From Eubacterium sp. (lineage in GTDB: Bacteria; Bacillota; Clostridia; Lachnospirales; Lachnospiraceae), in contig JAAWDZ010000029.1 in NCBI GenBank assembly GCA_022794015.1, positions 1 through 64,000 on the forward strand: a DNA stretch of 64,000 bases. The letters run 5' to 3'. Each line of letters begins with the position of its first letter. The first letter of the stretch is position 1. Below the pieces are notes generated by a model. The model had not been told where the DNA came from, made no database searches, and saw only the letters and a list, made by a program, of their open reading frames with translations. The position numbers and the translations under genes are program-made. This document shows positions 48,888 to 60,696 of this stretch, piece after piece.

Positions 48888-51800
48888 ATGAGAACAAAAC
48901 AGGCAAAGCAAAAAATGCGTTCTGTGCTTTCCCTATTCATGGCAGTTTGCATGATGGTAAGCATGTTTCATGTTCCGGTTCGGGCGGCTGAAACAGAAAC
49001 GCAGGAGAATTCCGGAATGAGCGGCGCATACCGGCTCTACAGTCCGCAGGATGGTACGCAGAGAATGGCGCCGGGATCAGATAACGCATCATTGGGCAAC
49101 ACGCTCTGGCTGTGGGAAATGGGCGCTACTGCCCCATATGACTGCGAATTATTCTGGTTTGAAGATGCCGGAGAAGGAAAGTACTACTGGTATTGCAAAC
49201 AGAGCGATGAACTGGTTATGCAGGCAGATGCTAAAGCAGTGAGCATGCAGGGTAAAGATACGTCGAATGACGCACAGAAATGGGAACTGGAAAAAGTAGA
49301 AGGTACTGAGGATCAGTATTATATAAAGAATGGCGCCCGGTATGTAAGCGCCGCTACGGATTATCATACACAGATTATTATGTCAGATGCGCCAAAAGCA
49401 TGGCGGTTTGCAAAACTGGAAGCGTCGATGACGTTAAACTTAAGCGGATCAGCAGCCAGGGTTGGAGACAGTGTGACGGCTGAGGTTGCATGTATTGATG
49501 AGAACGGGAATATGGCAGATGCTGCCGACGCTGTTTTTACAAGCAGTGATCCGGCTGTAGCAGAAGTGGAAGGGAATACAGTTATTGCGCACAAAGCCGG
49601 AACGGTTACGATTAAAGCGGAGCTGAACGGCTCAGTGGCTGAGACTGAGTTTACGGTGCTGGAGCCTTCGGCTGAATGGGGGAAGCTTTACCGTATTGAC
49701 AGTGTGCTGTTTGAAGGGTATCTGTTAGAGCCGGGCGCAGACAATGTAAGTGAAGGAGTTAACCTCTATTTGTGGAATAAAGGGCTCCAGGCGTCGCGTA
49801 TGTGGGTATTTACAGATGCCGGCGACGGTTATGTATACTGGCATCCGAGAACCAATACCGGCCTTGTAATGCAGAGCGGTGATATTGGGGCAGATGTTAC
49901 GATGCGTTCCTTTACAGGCGATGATTCGCAGAAATGGAAAATTGAAAAGGACGAAGAGTCCGGCAATTACAGGCTGCAGAACAAGGCTTCCGGCAAATAC
50001 GTCGGAACGGAAAATAATGCAAACTGGCAGCTTGCCAAAATGAGTGAGAAGGATGCTCCGTCTGCGCTTTGGATTCTGAATGAGCTGGAAGCAACGGTTT
50101 CTATAGATTTGGAAAGCTCATTCCTGCAGGTTGGCAGTTCTATGCAGGCAGAAGTGGCCTTAAGAGATGCTTCGGGCGCGGCAATGAAACATGAGGTTAC
50201 CTTATCCAGCAGTGATGAAACGGTAGCTTCTGTTTCAGGAAAAACCATTACGGGCGTAAAGGAAGGTTCTGCTGAGGTTACCGCGCATGCGGTGGTAGAC
50301 GGCAAGGAATATGCTTCCAATCCGATCCGGATTACGGTTATGGGAGACGAACCTGTTTTTACCGGTCTGGAATGGTACAAGGATATTGAAGCGGCACAGA
50401 AAAACAGGGAGCCGTCCCATGCGGATTTCATTCCGTATCAGGACGCTGCGACTGCTGCAGCCAGCGAAAAGAGCGCGTTGGATGAGGATGGCGCGGAAAA
50501 GAGTAATTTCTATCAGCTTCTGACACAGAAAGAGTGGGATTTTGCACTGGTGCATAATCCGGAAGAAGCAGATGCAGCAGATGAAAAGGGTTATCTTGCG
50601 GCGGAACTGCCTGAGGAAGCAAAAGCAGATTTTGCAAAGGAGTTTGTGCCGCATACATGGCAGACCTACCGCGATGAAAACGGTAAGTTTAAATATTTTG
50701 ACGAAGCAATTTATACGAACAGTATTTATCCGTGGGGAAGCGTAGCGGGGAATTATATTGATTATGACGATCCGCAGGCTCCGCTTACCTACAATCCGAT
50801 TGGATATTACAGGACAGAGTTTGATACGCCGGCGGATTGGGACGGACGCGAGATCTTTATTTCTCTGCAGGCTGTAAAATCTGCATATTACCTGTATGTA
50901 AACGGCAAACAGGTGGGTTATACGGAGGACAGCCACAGTGCGCATGATTTTAATATCACTCCGTACTTAAATGCAGCAGGACAGAAAAATACGCTGGCTG
51001 TGAAGGTATACCGCTGGTGTACCGGAAGTTATCTGGAGAATCAGGATTATATTCAGCAGAGCGGTATTATGCGCGACGTTTATCTGTATTCAAAAGACAA
51101 GAAAGCGGAGATTCGCGATTTCTTTGTACAGACTTCTTTTGCAGACAGGACAGATAAAAACAGCGATGTGACAATGACGGTGGATGTAGACGTCAGGAAT
51201 CTGACCAGCGAGACTGTTTCCGATTCATATACGGTAGACGTCAAGCTGTTAGATGAAAACGGAAAAACTGTAGGAACAGATACGATTACATATGGGAGCT
51301 TAAAGGCGCTGCAGGGCAAAAGCGGTGCAGATAATCCGGACGCTGCAGCAGCAGACGGCGAGAAAAAATTAAACTTAGGCGATCGGAAAACAGCCACCAT
51401 TGAGGTGAAAAACCCGAAGAAATGGTTCCCGGATACGCCTAACCTGTATATGGTTACCATTGAACTGAAGGACAAAAACGGAAAAGTGATAGAAGCAGCG
51501 GCGGATCAGGTTGGTTTCCGCGAGATTTATAAAATTGATATCAATGAAGCCGGACAGGAATCTATGCAGATTACCGGACAGAAGATTATTTTCCGCGGTG
51601 TGAACCGCCACGATATGAGCCTTGAAAACGGCAGCGCCATAGCCAGGCAGGAAATTATTGACGACATGAAACTGATGAAGCAGTTTAACGTCAATGCAGT
51701 ACGTACTTCTCACTATCCCAATGACAAGCTGTTATATGATTTGGCGGACGAGCTTGGAATTTTTGTCTATGCCGAGGCGAATGTAGAATCGCATTACGGA

Positions 51801-54800
51801 GCGTACAACGATCATGAGGTGGCGATTCCAGGAGAAGATGAACGCTGGGTAACCCCTGTAGTAGACAGGAATATGAATATGGTAGAGCTGTTGAAGAACC
51901 ATCCGTCAGTCATTGGCTGGTCCTTCGGAAATGAGGCGACTTATACCAAAATTGACTGGAATGATAAATATTGCTTCTGGGCAGCTTCCATGGCGATTCT
52001 GTCGCGAGATGCAAGCAGGCTGCGTATGTACGAGAGAGAATCAGACGGCTATTACCATCGTTATCAGAAGGATAAGGGAGCAGATCCCTGGGGAATGGAA
52101 ACCAGGAGCCGCAATATTGTAGACGTACACAGCACGCAGTATCCGGAAGCCAGCGCAGTAAAAAGATATGCAGAAAATACAGGCTATAAAATGCCGTATT
52201 TTGAGCAGGAATATGCTCATGCTATGGGTCAGTCTTTCGGAAGCTTCAATGAATTCTGGAAATTAAACCGTACCTATGACAATGTTCAGGGCGGATTTAT
52301 CTGGGATTGGATTGATCAGTCCTTAGAGACAACCAGAGAAGACGGCAATACCTTCTGGGGCTACGGCGGCGACTGGATTGACGGCAGCTCCAATGCCGAC
52401 GCATTCTGCGGAAACGGCCTGTTCTACGCAGATCGTACGCCGAGTGCAAAAGCTGTACAGATGCGCTATGACCACCAGCAGGTGAACTTTGTTCTGGAAA
52501 ACGAGAACGCTTCCGTAACAGACAATGTAATTAATGTAAAAGTAATAAACGAACTGGAAAATACAGATTTGTCAGCTTTTGATATCAAGTGGAGCCTGAC
52601 AAAGGATGATAAAGTAATCGGAAAAGGAACGGCTGCATTATCAACTGAAGGCATGAAGGGAAGCAAATTCGGGGAAGAAATGATTTCCATTGAGCTTCCA
52701 AAGGTAACGCCGGCTGCAGGAGACGTATATATGCTGGAGTTCTCCGTAGAAAATAAGGTAAAACCGGATTGGGACACCGAGGCGGTTCCTTATGATAACG
52801 TAGTTGCACACGAGCAGTTTGACCTGACGCCGGAAGAAGGGGAAAGGACGCCGTTATATTATGATTTAATGAAAACCTTTACCAAAGCAGAGGATACCGC
52901 CGCCGCGCTCCTCATAGAAGGCGTGACGTCCGCTGGAAAATCTTATTCTATGGAAATTGACAAGACAAGCGGAATAATTAAAAACTATAAGGTGGATGGA
53001 AAAGTAGTATTGGAGAAAGGGCCTGTGCCAAGCTTCTGGCGTGCGCAGAATTACAATGACACTCCGGTAAAATACGATTCCAAAATGCGTAATGCAGACG
53101 ATAGCATGACGCTTGCAAATGCGCTTAAGATTACAAAAGATGGAAGCAATAAGCATATTCGAATTGAAGCTAACGTTTCACTTCCGGTAGACGCAGATCA
53201 GAGCCTGGTATATGATATCTACGGCAATGGCGAAATTGTAGTAAGCAGTACATTTGCGCCAAAGAGCAATTTTGCTCCGGGTACGGCAGGACAATATGCA
53301 CTGCCTAAGGTTGGCGTTCGTATGACAGTAGCGCCGGGCTATGAGAATTTAGAATACTTTGGCCGCGGACCGGAAGATAACTATACGGACAGGAAAACAT
53401 CAAATGACGTTGGCGTATATCGCAGCACGGTTACGCAGCAGTTTGATGTGAAGCAGTTAAAACCGCAGGAAAACGGAAACCATACGGATGTGCGCTGGAC
53501 TTCGCTGACAGATGCAGATGGAAACGGACTTATGGTTACGGCAGACGGTACAATGGAAACCTCTGCGCTCCATGTGAAAGCAGAGAATATTAACAAGTCC
53601 ACGTATGATTATCCATATAATGATCAGAAAATCCGCCATTCTACAGAAGTAGAAATGGATGAACAGTCTTATTGGTGTATTGACACCATGCAGCGCGGCG
53701 TAAGCAATACAGGCTTCTTTAACCATATTCCGTTAGAGGGCTTCTATCCGACTACAAAGCAGAATGCTGACGGCAGCTACCCGGTTTATGCCAAGACATT
53801 CCGTATTACACCAGTTACGGCGGAAACCAACAAGATGGAACAGGGCAAGCTTGGTTTTACTGCAGCAGATATGGAATTAAATGATCTGCTCTCCGAATTA
53901 GAGCGTATGAAAGAGCAGTATGGAAACCTTCAGGAGGCATTTGGCAGCTTAAAGGCAGAATCGGATAAGATTGCAGGAATTCAGCAGGAAATTAAAAATC
54001 TGCAGGATGAAGCTGAAAAAATTACAGATCTGGAAGAAAAGACAAAGAAAATTGCTGAATTAGAAAGAAAGCTTAATGAATTAAAGCTTGAAACAGACAA
54101 GATTTCCGAGATGGAGCAGGAAATTGGGAAGATTTCTAAACTGGAAAGCGAACTGGCAGGTTTGAAACAGGAAGCAGAAAAGCTTTTGGGATATGAAGAA
54201 CAGATTAAACAGATAGAAGGTATCCAAAAGGATCTGGCTGCCATGAAGGAAGAAGCAGATCGGCTGACGAAACTGGAAGAGGAAGTTTCTAAGATCGAAG
54301 AACTGGAAAATGATATCAGGCAGATGAAAGCGGAAGCGGAAAAGATTGCTGGTTTACAGGCGGAGATTGAGAAACTGAAAGCAGAAGCTGAAAAAATTGC
54401 AAAATTAGAAGCGGAAGCAGCAAAAGCCGCTCAGATGCAGGCACAGATTACAGCGTTGGAAAAAGCGAAAGCCGAACTGGAAGCCAATATGAACAAAATT
54501 TTGGCTGAACTGATGAAAGACAAAGTATCTGGCGCGGTAAAGAAGGGCGATACTGTTACGGTTGGCAGCGTGAAATACCGCGTGACAAATGCCGAAAAGA
54601 AACTTGCAGAAGCATATGCGCCAAAATCAAAGAGCGCACGTTCCATTACGGTTGCAGCTACTGTCACGGTTAAGGGTGAGAAGTTTGCGGTAACCAGTAT
54701 AGCAGCAGGCGCATTCAAAAATATGAAAAAGCTGAAGAAGGCAACGATTGGCAAGAATGTGACAGCAATTGGCAAACGGGCTTTCTCAGGCGATAAGAAG

Positions 54801-54959
54801 CTTGGCAAAATTGTAGTAAAAGGCAGTAAACTGAATAAAATCGGCAAATCTGCTTTTTCGGGCATTGCGTCCAAACCGGTGGTAACTGTTCCAAAGAATA
54901 TGAAAAAGACATATACAGTTCTTTTTCAGAAAAATAACAAATCCATAAAGGTAAAATAA
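48888..54959 (+). CDS. Secreted GH2 beta-galactosidase-like enzyme with ricin-lectin-like and Big_2-like modules, coiled-coil stalk, BspA-type LRR
   Basis: Signal peptide; GNEATYT and FEQEYAHAMG catalytic motifs; long EAEKIxxLExE repeats; LRR_5-like C-terminus. Confidence 0.9.
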   Translation: MRTKQAKQKMRSVLSLFMAVCMMVSMFHVPVRAAETETQENSGMSGAYRLYSPQDGTQRMAPGSDNASLGNTLWLWEMGATAPYDCELFWFEDAGEGKYYWYCKQSDELVMQADAKAVSMQGKDTSNDAQKWELEKVEGTEDQYYIKNGARYVSAATDYHTQIIMSDAPKAWRFAKLEASMTLNLSGSAARVGDSVTAEVACIDENGNMADAADAVFTSSDPAVAEVEGNTVIAHKAGTVTIKAELNGSVAETEFTVLEPSAEWGKLYRIDSVLFEGYLLEPGADNVSEGVNLYLWNKGLQASRMWVFTDAGDGYVYWHPRTNTGLVMQSGDIGADVTMRSFTGDDSQKWKIEKDEESGNYRLQNKASGKYVGTENNANWQLAKMSEKDAPSALWILNELEATVSIDLESSFLQVGSSMQAEVALRDASGAAMKHEVTLSSSDETVASVSGKTITGVKEGSAEVTAHAVVDGKEYASNPIRITVMGDEPVFTGLEWYKDIEAAQKNREPSHADFIPYQDAATAAASEKSALDEDGAEKSNFYQLLTQKEWDFALVHNPEEADAADEKGYLAAELPEEAKADFAKEFVPHTWQTYRDENGKFKYFDEAIYTNSIYPWGSVAGNYIDYDDPQAPLTYNPIGYYRTEFDTPADWDGREIFISLQAVKSAYYLYVNGKQVGYTEDSHSAHDFNITPYLNAAGQKNTLAVKVYRWCTGSYLENQDYIQQSGIMRDVYLYSKDKKAEIRDFFVQTSFADRTDKNSDVTMTVDVDVRNLTSETVSDSYTVDVKLLDENGKTVGTDTITYGSLKALQGKSGADNPDAAAADGEKKLNLGDRKTATIEVKNPKKWFPDTPNLYMVTIELKDKNGKVIEAAADQVGFREIYKIDINEAGQESMQITGQKIIFRGVNRHDMSLENGSAIARQEIIDDMKLMKQFNVNAVRTSHYPNDKLLYDLADELGIFVYAEANVESHYGAYNDHEVAIPGEDERWVTPVVDRNMNMVELLKNHPSVIGWSFGNEATYTKIDWNDKYCFWAASMAILSRDASRLRMYERESDGYYHRYQKDKGADPWGMETRSRNIVDVHSTQYPEASAVKRYAENTGYKMPYFEQEYAHAMGQSFGSFNEFWKLNRTYDNVQGGFIWDWIDQSLETTREDGNTFWGYGGDWIDGSSNADAFCGNGLFYADRTPSAKAVQMRYDHQQVNFVLENENASVTDNVINVKVINELENTDLSAFDIKWSLTKDDKVIGKGTAALSTEGMKGSKFGEEMISIELPKVTPAAGDVYMLEFSVENKVKPDWDTEAVPYDNVVAHEQFDLTPEEGERTPLYYDLMKTFTKAEDTAAALLIEGVTSAGKSYSMEIDKTSGIIKNYKVDGKVVLEKGPVPSFWRAQNYNDTPVKYDSKMRNADDSMTLANALKITKDGSNKHIRIEANVSLPVDADQSLVYDIYGNGEIVVSSTFAPKSNFAPGTAGQYALPKVGVRMTVAPGYENLEYFGRGPEDNYTDRKTSNDVGVYRSTVTQQFDVKQLKPQENGNHTDVRWTSLTDADGNGLMVTADGTMETSALHVKAENINKSTYDYPYNDQKIRHSTEVEMDEQSYWCIDTMQRGVSNTGFFNHIPLEGFYPTTKQNADGSYPVYAKTFRITPVTAETNKMEQGKLGFTAADMELNDLLSELERMKEQYGNLQEAFGSLKAESDKIAGIQQEIKNLQDEAEKITDLEEKTKKIAELERKLNELKLETDKISEMEQEIGKISKLESELAGLKQEAEKLLGYEEQIKQIEGIQKDLAAMKEEADRLTKLEEEVSKIEELENDIRQMKAEAEKIAGLQAEIEKLKAEAEKIAKLEAEAAKAAQMQAQITALEKAKAELEANMNKILAELMKDKVSGAVKKGDTVTVGSVKYRVTNAEKKLAEAYAPKSKSARSITVAATVTVKGEKFAVTSIAAGAFKNMKKLKKATIGKNVTAIGKRAFSGDKKLGKIVVKGSKLNKIGKSAFSGIASKPVVTVPKNMKKTYTVLFQKNNKSIKVK

Positions 54960-54977
54960 TGTATTGTCCGTAAGGAA

Positions 54978-55012
54978 AACGCCCCCGCAGACGAAGAGCT
55001 GCGGGGGCGTTT
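54978..55012 (+). terminator. Rho-independent terminator
   Basis: AACGCCCCCGCAG acgaaga gCTGCGGGGGCGTTT. Confidence 0.85.
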
Positions 55013-55147
55013 ACTGCGTGGTAAGGTTTCGTTAAATATGAATTTTGCAGAACAGAAACTTGCAAAATTTTTATTTTTTATAAATAAAATGAAAGAAAAT
55101 TAAGAAATAAAGAAAAAATGATTGCCAAATAATTCATTTTATACTAA

Positions 55148-56533
<1,386 letters not shown>

Positions 56534-56555
56534 AATTTGAAATATGGAATATGAA

Positions 56556-56591
56556 AAAATCCCCGCAGTCTGACAGCTGCGGGGATTTTTT
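56556..56591 (+). terminator. Rho-independent terminator of gdhA
   Basis: AAATCCCCGCAG...CTGCGGGGATTTTTT. Confidence 0.9.
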
Positions 56592-56608
56592 GACAGTCAG
56601 TGGTTAAA

Positions 56609-56666
56609 AATAATCCACTATTTTAAAAGAATAAACCTGTTGTATTTTTTCAGGAAATGTTATAAT
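56609..56666 (+). promoter_or_regulatory. SBP gene promoter with shared AAAATARTCC element
   Basis: AATAATCCACTATTTT at 56609; TATAAT at 56661 (52 nt start-to-start). Confidence 0.65.
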
Positions 56667-56740
56667 TTTTATGTAAAGTGTTTACTTATAATAATTGTGA
56701 AACACTGGTATCAGACAGATGAGAAGGAGTTGTGGCACGT

Positions 56741-58046
56741 TGTGAAACGGGGGACTTGCAGAGATATAAAAAGAAGAGCGGCTGCGGCTGTTTTTGGCCT
56801 GTGCGCTGTTTTTGTATTCACCGGGTGCGCAGGAGAGAACATGCCAGATGAAGCAGCAGAGGATCAGGTTACGCTTACGCTGTTTTCCAATCTGCCGGAT
56901 CGCAGAAATGGGCAGGGATTGGTAGAACAGATGATTATAGACGAATATATGAACCTGCATCCGGAGATTAAAATTGAAGTTGAAACATTAAATGATGAGG
57001 ATTACAAGACGAAATTCAGGGCATATGCCATTGAAGGAATGCCGGACATTGTAAGCGTCTGGGGGCTGTCGGCGTTTATGCTGGACGGGATTTTTGCGGA
57101 GCTGGATGAGGAGGATTACCGGGATTACGGATTTATGTCGGGGTCGCTGGACGGATTCCGGATAGACGGGAAATTATACGGCCTGCCCAGGAATACGGAT
57201 GTAATAGGGTTTTATTATAATAAAAAGCTGTTTGCGGAGCATGGGTGGGAGATACCGGAGACATACGGGCAGCTGCTGGAGCTTGCGTCGCACATACGGG
57301 CGGCAGGCTTTGCCCCGGTGGCAATGGACGGCCTGGACAGCTGGCCAGTGGCTGATTTTTATTCGAATATTCTTTATAAAATCACCGGAGGATATCAGGA
57401 AATGTTAAGCCAGGCAATTGCAGAGGCAGATTTTTCGGACCCGGCATTTGCAGAAGGGATCGGGCTGCTGCGGCAGGCGGTAGACGCAGGGCTGTTTCAG
57501 GATGGGTATGATTATCAGGATTATGGTATGGCAATGAATTTGTTTACCAGCGGTCAGGCCGCTATGTTTTATATGGGCAGCTGGGAAGCTTCTATGACAA
57601 AAAATGGGGATATACCGCAGGAGGTGCGTGATAATATTGGCATGTTTCTCATGCCCCGGCTGCCTGGCGAAAAAGCAGAAAGTACAGGTATTATGGCATG
57701 GAACGGAGGAGGATATGCGGTTTCAGCAGAGTCACGAAAACGCGAAGAAGCAGTGCGTTTTCTGAATTTTATGTATCAGCCTGACAAGTTGTCCAGATAT
57801 GGATGGGAGAACAGCATCGGCATGTCGGCGCAGGATCAGTCTGCGTATATTACCGGGGATGAAACCGAACTGCAGCTTGCGTTTGTAGAAGTTTTAAATG
57901 CTGCAAAGAGTATGTCCGGCACGCCTGTCAATGACGCCGGGAGCGCAGCGTTTAAGGCATGTATAGAAAGATATATTATAGAAGCAGCGAACAGCGCAAT
58001 GGAGATCGGAGATTTTTTGAAAAAACTTGAAGAGGCCTGCAGGTGA
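56741..58046 (+). CDS. Extracellular sugar-type solute-binding lipoprotein
   Basis: Lipobox FTGC; SBP_bac_1-type body; probable GTG start (ORF track extends upstream to 56640). Confidence 0.87.
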
Positions 58047-58061
58047 CAGGAGGAAGAACAG

Positions 58062-59861
58062 ATGAGGCGTGTACGGAATTTAAGCATCCGCGATAAAATC
58101 TTATATGGCAGCTATCTGATTATTATACCGGTTCTCCTTCTGATCGGCCTTGTGATGACAGGCTTCAGTTATTCCGCGGCACAGAGCAGCTATACCGGAC
58201 AGCAGGTTAGCAGTGCGGAAAATCTGGCTTCTTCATTGCGAATTCTGTTTCAGGATGTCAATGATCTCTCCCTGAGCATTGCGACAAATTCAGCCGTACT
58301 TGATATTTTGCATTCCAATCAGTCGGATGAACTGAATCTGGATTCTGAACTGTGGGTGCATCGGACGTCTGTACAGATGATTGAGGATATCGTGGCCTTA
58401 AAGGGGTATGTAAAAACGATGTCTGTATATCCGGAAAACGGTGTAGTCCCGTATCTGCGCTGTATGGATTCAAGCGCATATATATTTGACTTATCAGAAA
58501 TCCGCAAGTCTAAAGAATATAAAGATACGATAGCGCACCGTGGAAAGGGGCTGTGGGTAAAGTGCAGCAGGGGAAAGGGAACGCTGTTTGAGGCCAACAG
58601 AGAGGATAAACTGGTGCTTTGCAGAGGCGTGTGGGATGCAGAGAGGAAAAATCAGGTCGGCTTTCTGACCATAGGCGTCGCGGAACAGGAAATCAGAAAG
58701 CTCTGTGAAAATGCTGTTGAGGAAAAGGACGAGGGAATTCTGCTGTTAAATGCGACGGGGGAAATGATTGTAAGCTACGGAAAAGAGGTGAAGGGAGCAG
58801 CGGAATATATTGCGGAGCAGGAATTTTTAGGGCAGGAGAAGTGCAGAGGAAGCTTTAACGGAACCGAAATATACGGTTACGAAATACTGCCGGAAAATTG
58901 CTATGTATACAAGACGGTAAGAAAACGCACTTTTCTGGACTTTTTTTGCGATATTGTGTATCTGCCGCTGCTTTTTGCCGCCGGAATTATTCTTGGCCTG
59001 CTTCCGGTGCTGCTATTTGTTTCTTCGCTGGTCAGCGAGCCGATGGGGAAGGTCTGCGCAGCGATGGTGCAATTTCGGCAGGGAGATTTTGATCAGAGGC
59101 TGGAGGTGGTTTCCGGAGATGAAATTGGTCAGGTTGCAGAAGGCTTTAATCAGATGGTGGCGCATATAAAGGAACTGATTGATAAAAATTATATTATGGC
59201 GCTCAAGGAAAGAGAGAGCGAGCTTGCCCTGCTGCAGGCGCAGATTAATCCGCATTTTTTGTATAATGCTCTGGACAGTATTTACTGGCAGGCGGTAAAC
59301 GCGGATGATGAGGATACGGCAGAAAGCATTTATGGTCTTTCACAGCTGTTTCGGCTTGTACTCAGTCAGGGGAATCAGTTTGTAACGGTAGAAATGGAAA
59401 CGGAGCTGGTGGAGCGCTATCTGGAAATTCAGAAGATGAGATTTCTGCGTCAGATGGAGTATGAGATTCAGGTAGAGCCGGAGGTTTTATATGAAAAAAT
59501 TCCGAAGCTTATTTTACAGCCTTTTGTAGAAAATGCAGTAGTGCATGGGATAGAAAAAAAGGACATGGTCTGCACGATTTGTGTAACGGCAAAATGGGAA
59601 GGCAACGGGATTCTGTTTCAGATTTGCGATACGGGCGCGGGCATGTCCGCAGAGCAGCTGGAAAGCATCTGGGAGCAAGGGTCTGATCAGAAATTTTCCG
59701 GGCAGAGGATTGGCGGCTATGCCGTCAAAAATATAAGACAACGTCTAAAGCTGGTTTATGGCGGCGCATACCGTCTGGATATTCAAAGCGAAGAGGGAAA
59801 AGGTACGACAGTGACGATTTATATTCCAGGGGAAGAAAAGGAGGAGGAGCATGGTACTTAA
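58062..59861 (+). CDS. YesM-like sensor histidine kinase
   Basis: Large extracytoplasmic domain, HAMP, LQAQINPHFLYNALDSI, HATPase. Confidence 0.92.
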   Translation: MRRVRNLSIRDKILYGSYLIIIPVLLLIGLVMTGFSYSAAQSSYTGQQVSSAENLASSLRILFQDVNDLSLSIATNSAVLDILHSNQSDELNLDSELWVHRTSVQMIEDIVALKGYVKTMSVYPENGVVPYLRCMDSSAYIFDLSEIRKSKEYKDTIAHRGKGLWVKCSRGKGTLFEANREDKLVLCRGVWDAERKNQVGFLTIGVAEQEIRKLCENAVEEKDEGILLLNATGEMIVSYGKEVKGAAEYIAEQEFLGQEKCRGSFNGTEIYGYEILPENCYVYKTVRKRTFLDFFCDIVYLPLLFAAGIILGLLPVLLFVSSLVSEPMGKVCAAMVQFRQGDFDQRLEVVSGDEIGQVAEGFNQMVAHIKELIDKNYIMALKERESELALLQAQINPHFLYNALDSIYWQAVNADDEDTAESIYGLSQLFRLVLSQGNQFVTVEMETELVERYLEIQKMRFLRQMEYEIQVEPEVLYEKIPKLILQPFVENAVVHGIEKKDMVCTICVTAKWEGNGILFQICDTGAGMSAEQLESIWEQGSDQKFSGQRIGGYAVKNIRQRLKLVYGGAYRLDIQSEEGKGTTVTIYIPGEEKEEEHGT

Positions 59862-60582
59862 GCTGTTGATCGCAGAGGATGAGGATATTATACGCAATGG
59901 TATGGAAAAATATATCCGTCTGCATACGGAGCGTTTTACACAGATTTATACGGCAAAAAACGGAGGGGAGGCATTGGATCTGGTTTTTAAGCACCGGCCG
60001 GATATCCTGCTTTTGGATATGCAGATGCCGGTAAAAAATGGAATTGCAGTTATGCAGGAGATGAAAAGGGCACAGATTACGCCAGAGATAATTGTTTTAA
60101 GCGGTTTTGATGAATTCAGCTTTGCGCAGCAGGCTCTGCGGTTCGGCGTGAGGGATTATCTGCTAAAACCGGTTCGTTCGTCGGATATTTTAAAGCTTCT
60201 GCTTTTGGTGGCGGATGAAATTGAGGGCGTGGAGGCGGACGGCGGAAGACAGGAAGAAAAATCTTCGTTTCATATTGTAGACCGGGCGCGGGAATATGTG
60301 GAAGAGCATTATGGAGAAGAGCTTACATTACAGAAGGTGGCGGATGTTGTGGGGATATCCGCCGGGTACCTTTCGTCGCAATTTTCACAGCATCTGGATT
60401 GCGGGTTTATAGATTACCTGAACAAAATACGGGTGGAACATGCATGCGCTTATCTGAAGCAGAATTATTTTAAAACATATGAAATTGCTTATAAGGTGGG
60501 ATACCGGGATGAAAAGTATTTTTCGCGGGTATTTAAAAAGCTGACAGGGATGTCGCCAAGCGAATATAAGAGCCGGCCGTAG
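59851..60582 (+). CDS. YesN-like response regulator (REC + AraC HTH)
   Basis: LIAEDEDIIRNG, LLLDMQMPVKNG; AraC HTH EIAYKVGYRDEKYFSRVFKKLTGMSPSEYK. Confidence 0.94.
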   Translation: MVLKLLIAEDEDIIRNGMEKYIRLHTERFTQIYTAKNGGEALDLVFKHRPDILLLDMQMPVKNGIAVMQEMKRAQITPEIIVLSGFDEFSFAQQALRFGVRDYLLKPVRSSDILKLLLLVADEIEGVEADGGRQEEKSSFHIVDRAREYVEEHYGEELTLQKVADVVGISAGYLSSQFSQHLDCGFIDYLNKIRVEHACAYLKQNYFKTYEIAYKVGYRDEKYFSRVFKKLTGMSPSEYKSRP

Positions 60583-60608
60583 GGTTGATGACGGAAAAAG
60601 AATATGAA

Positions 60609-60667
60609 AATAGTCCACCATTTTGGAAAAATGGGTTCTGTTTTCATTTTTTTTGTGCTGTTATAAT
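60609..60667 (+). promoter_or_regulatory. Promoter of terminal CBM-like gene with shared AAAATARTCC element
   Basis: AATAGTCCACCATTTT at 60609; TATAAT at 60662 (53 nt start-to-start); CCATTTT-gga-AAAATGG palindrome overlaps. Confidence 0.65.
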
Positions 60668-60696
60668 AAAACTATCAAAATAACAGGAGGTATAAG

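Noticed and set aside
48558-48911. 117-aa minus-strand ORF as an intact gene
   Set aside because: Its N-terminal half lies over the GH2 promoter and 5' leader and looks non-coding; only the C-terminal part resembles a protein remnant.
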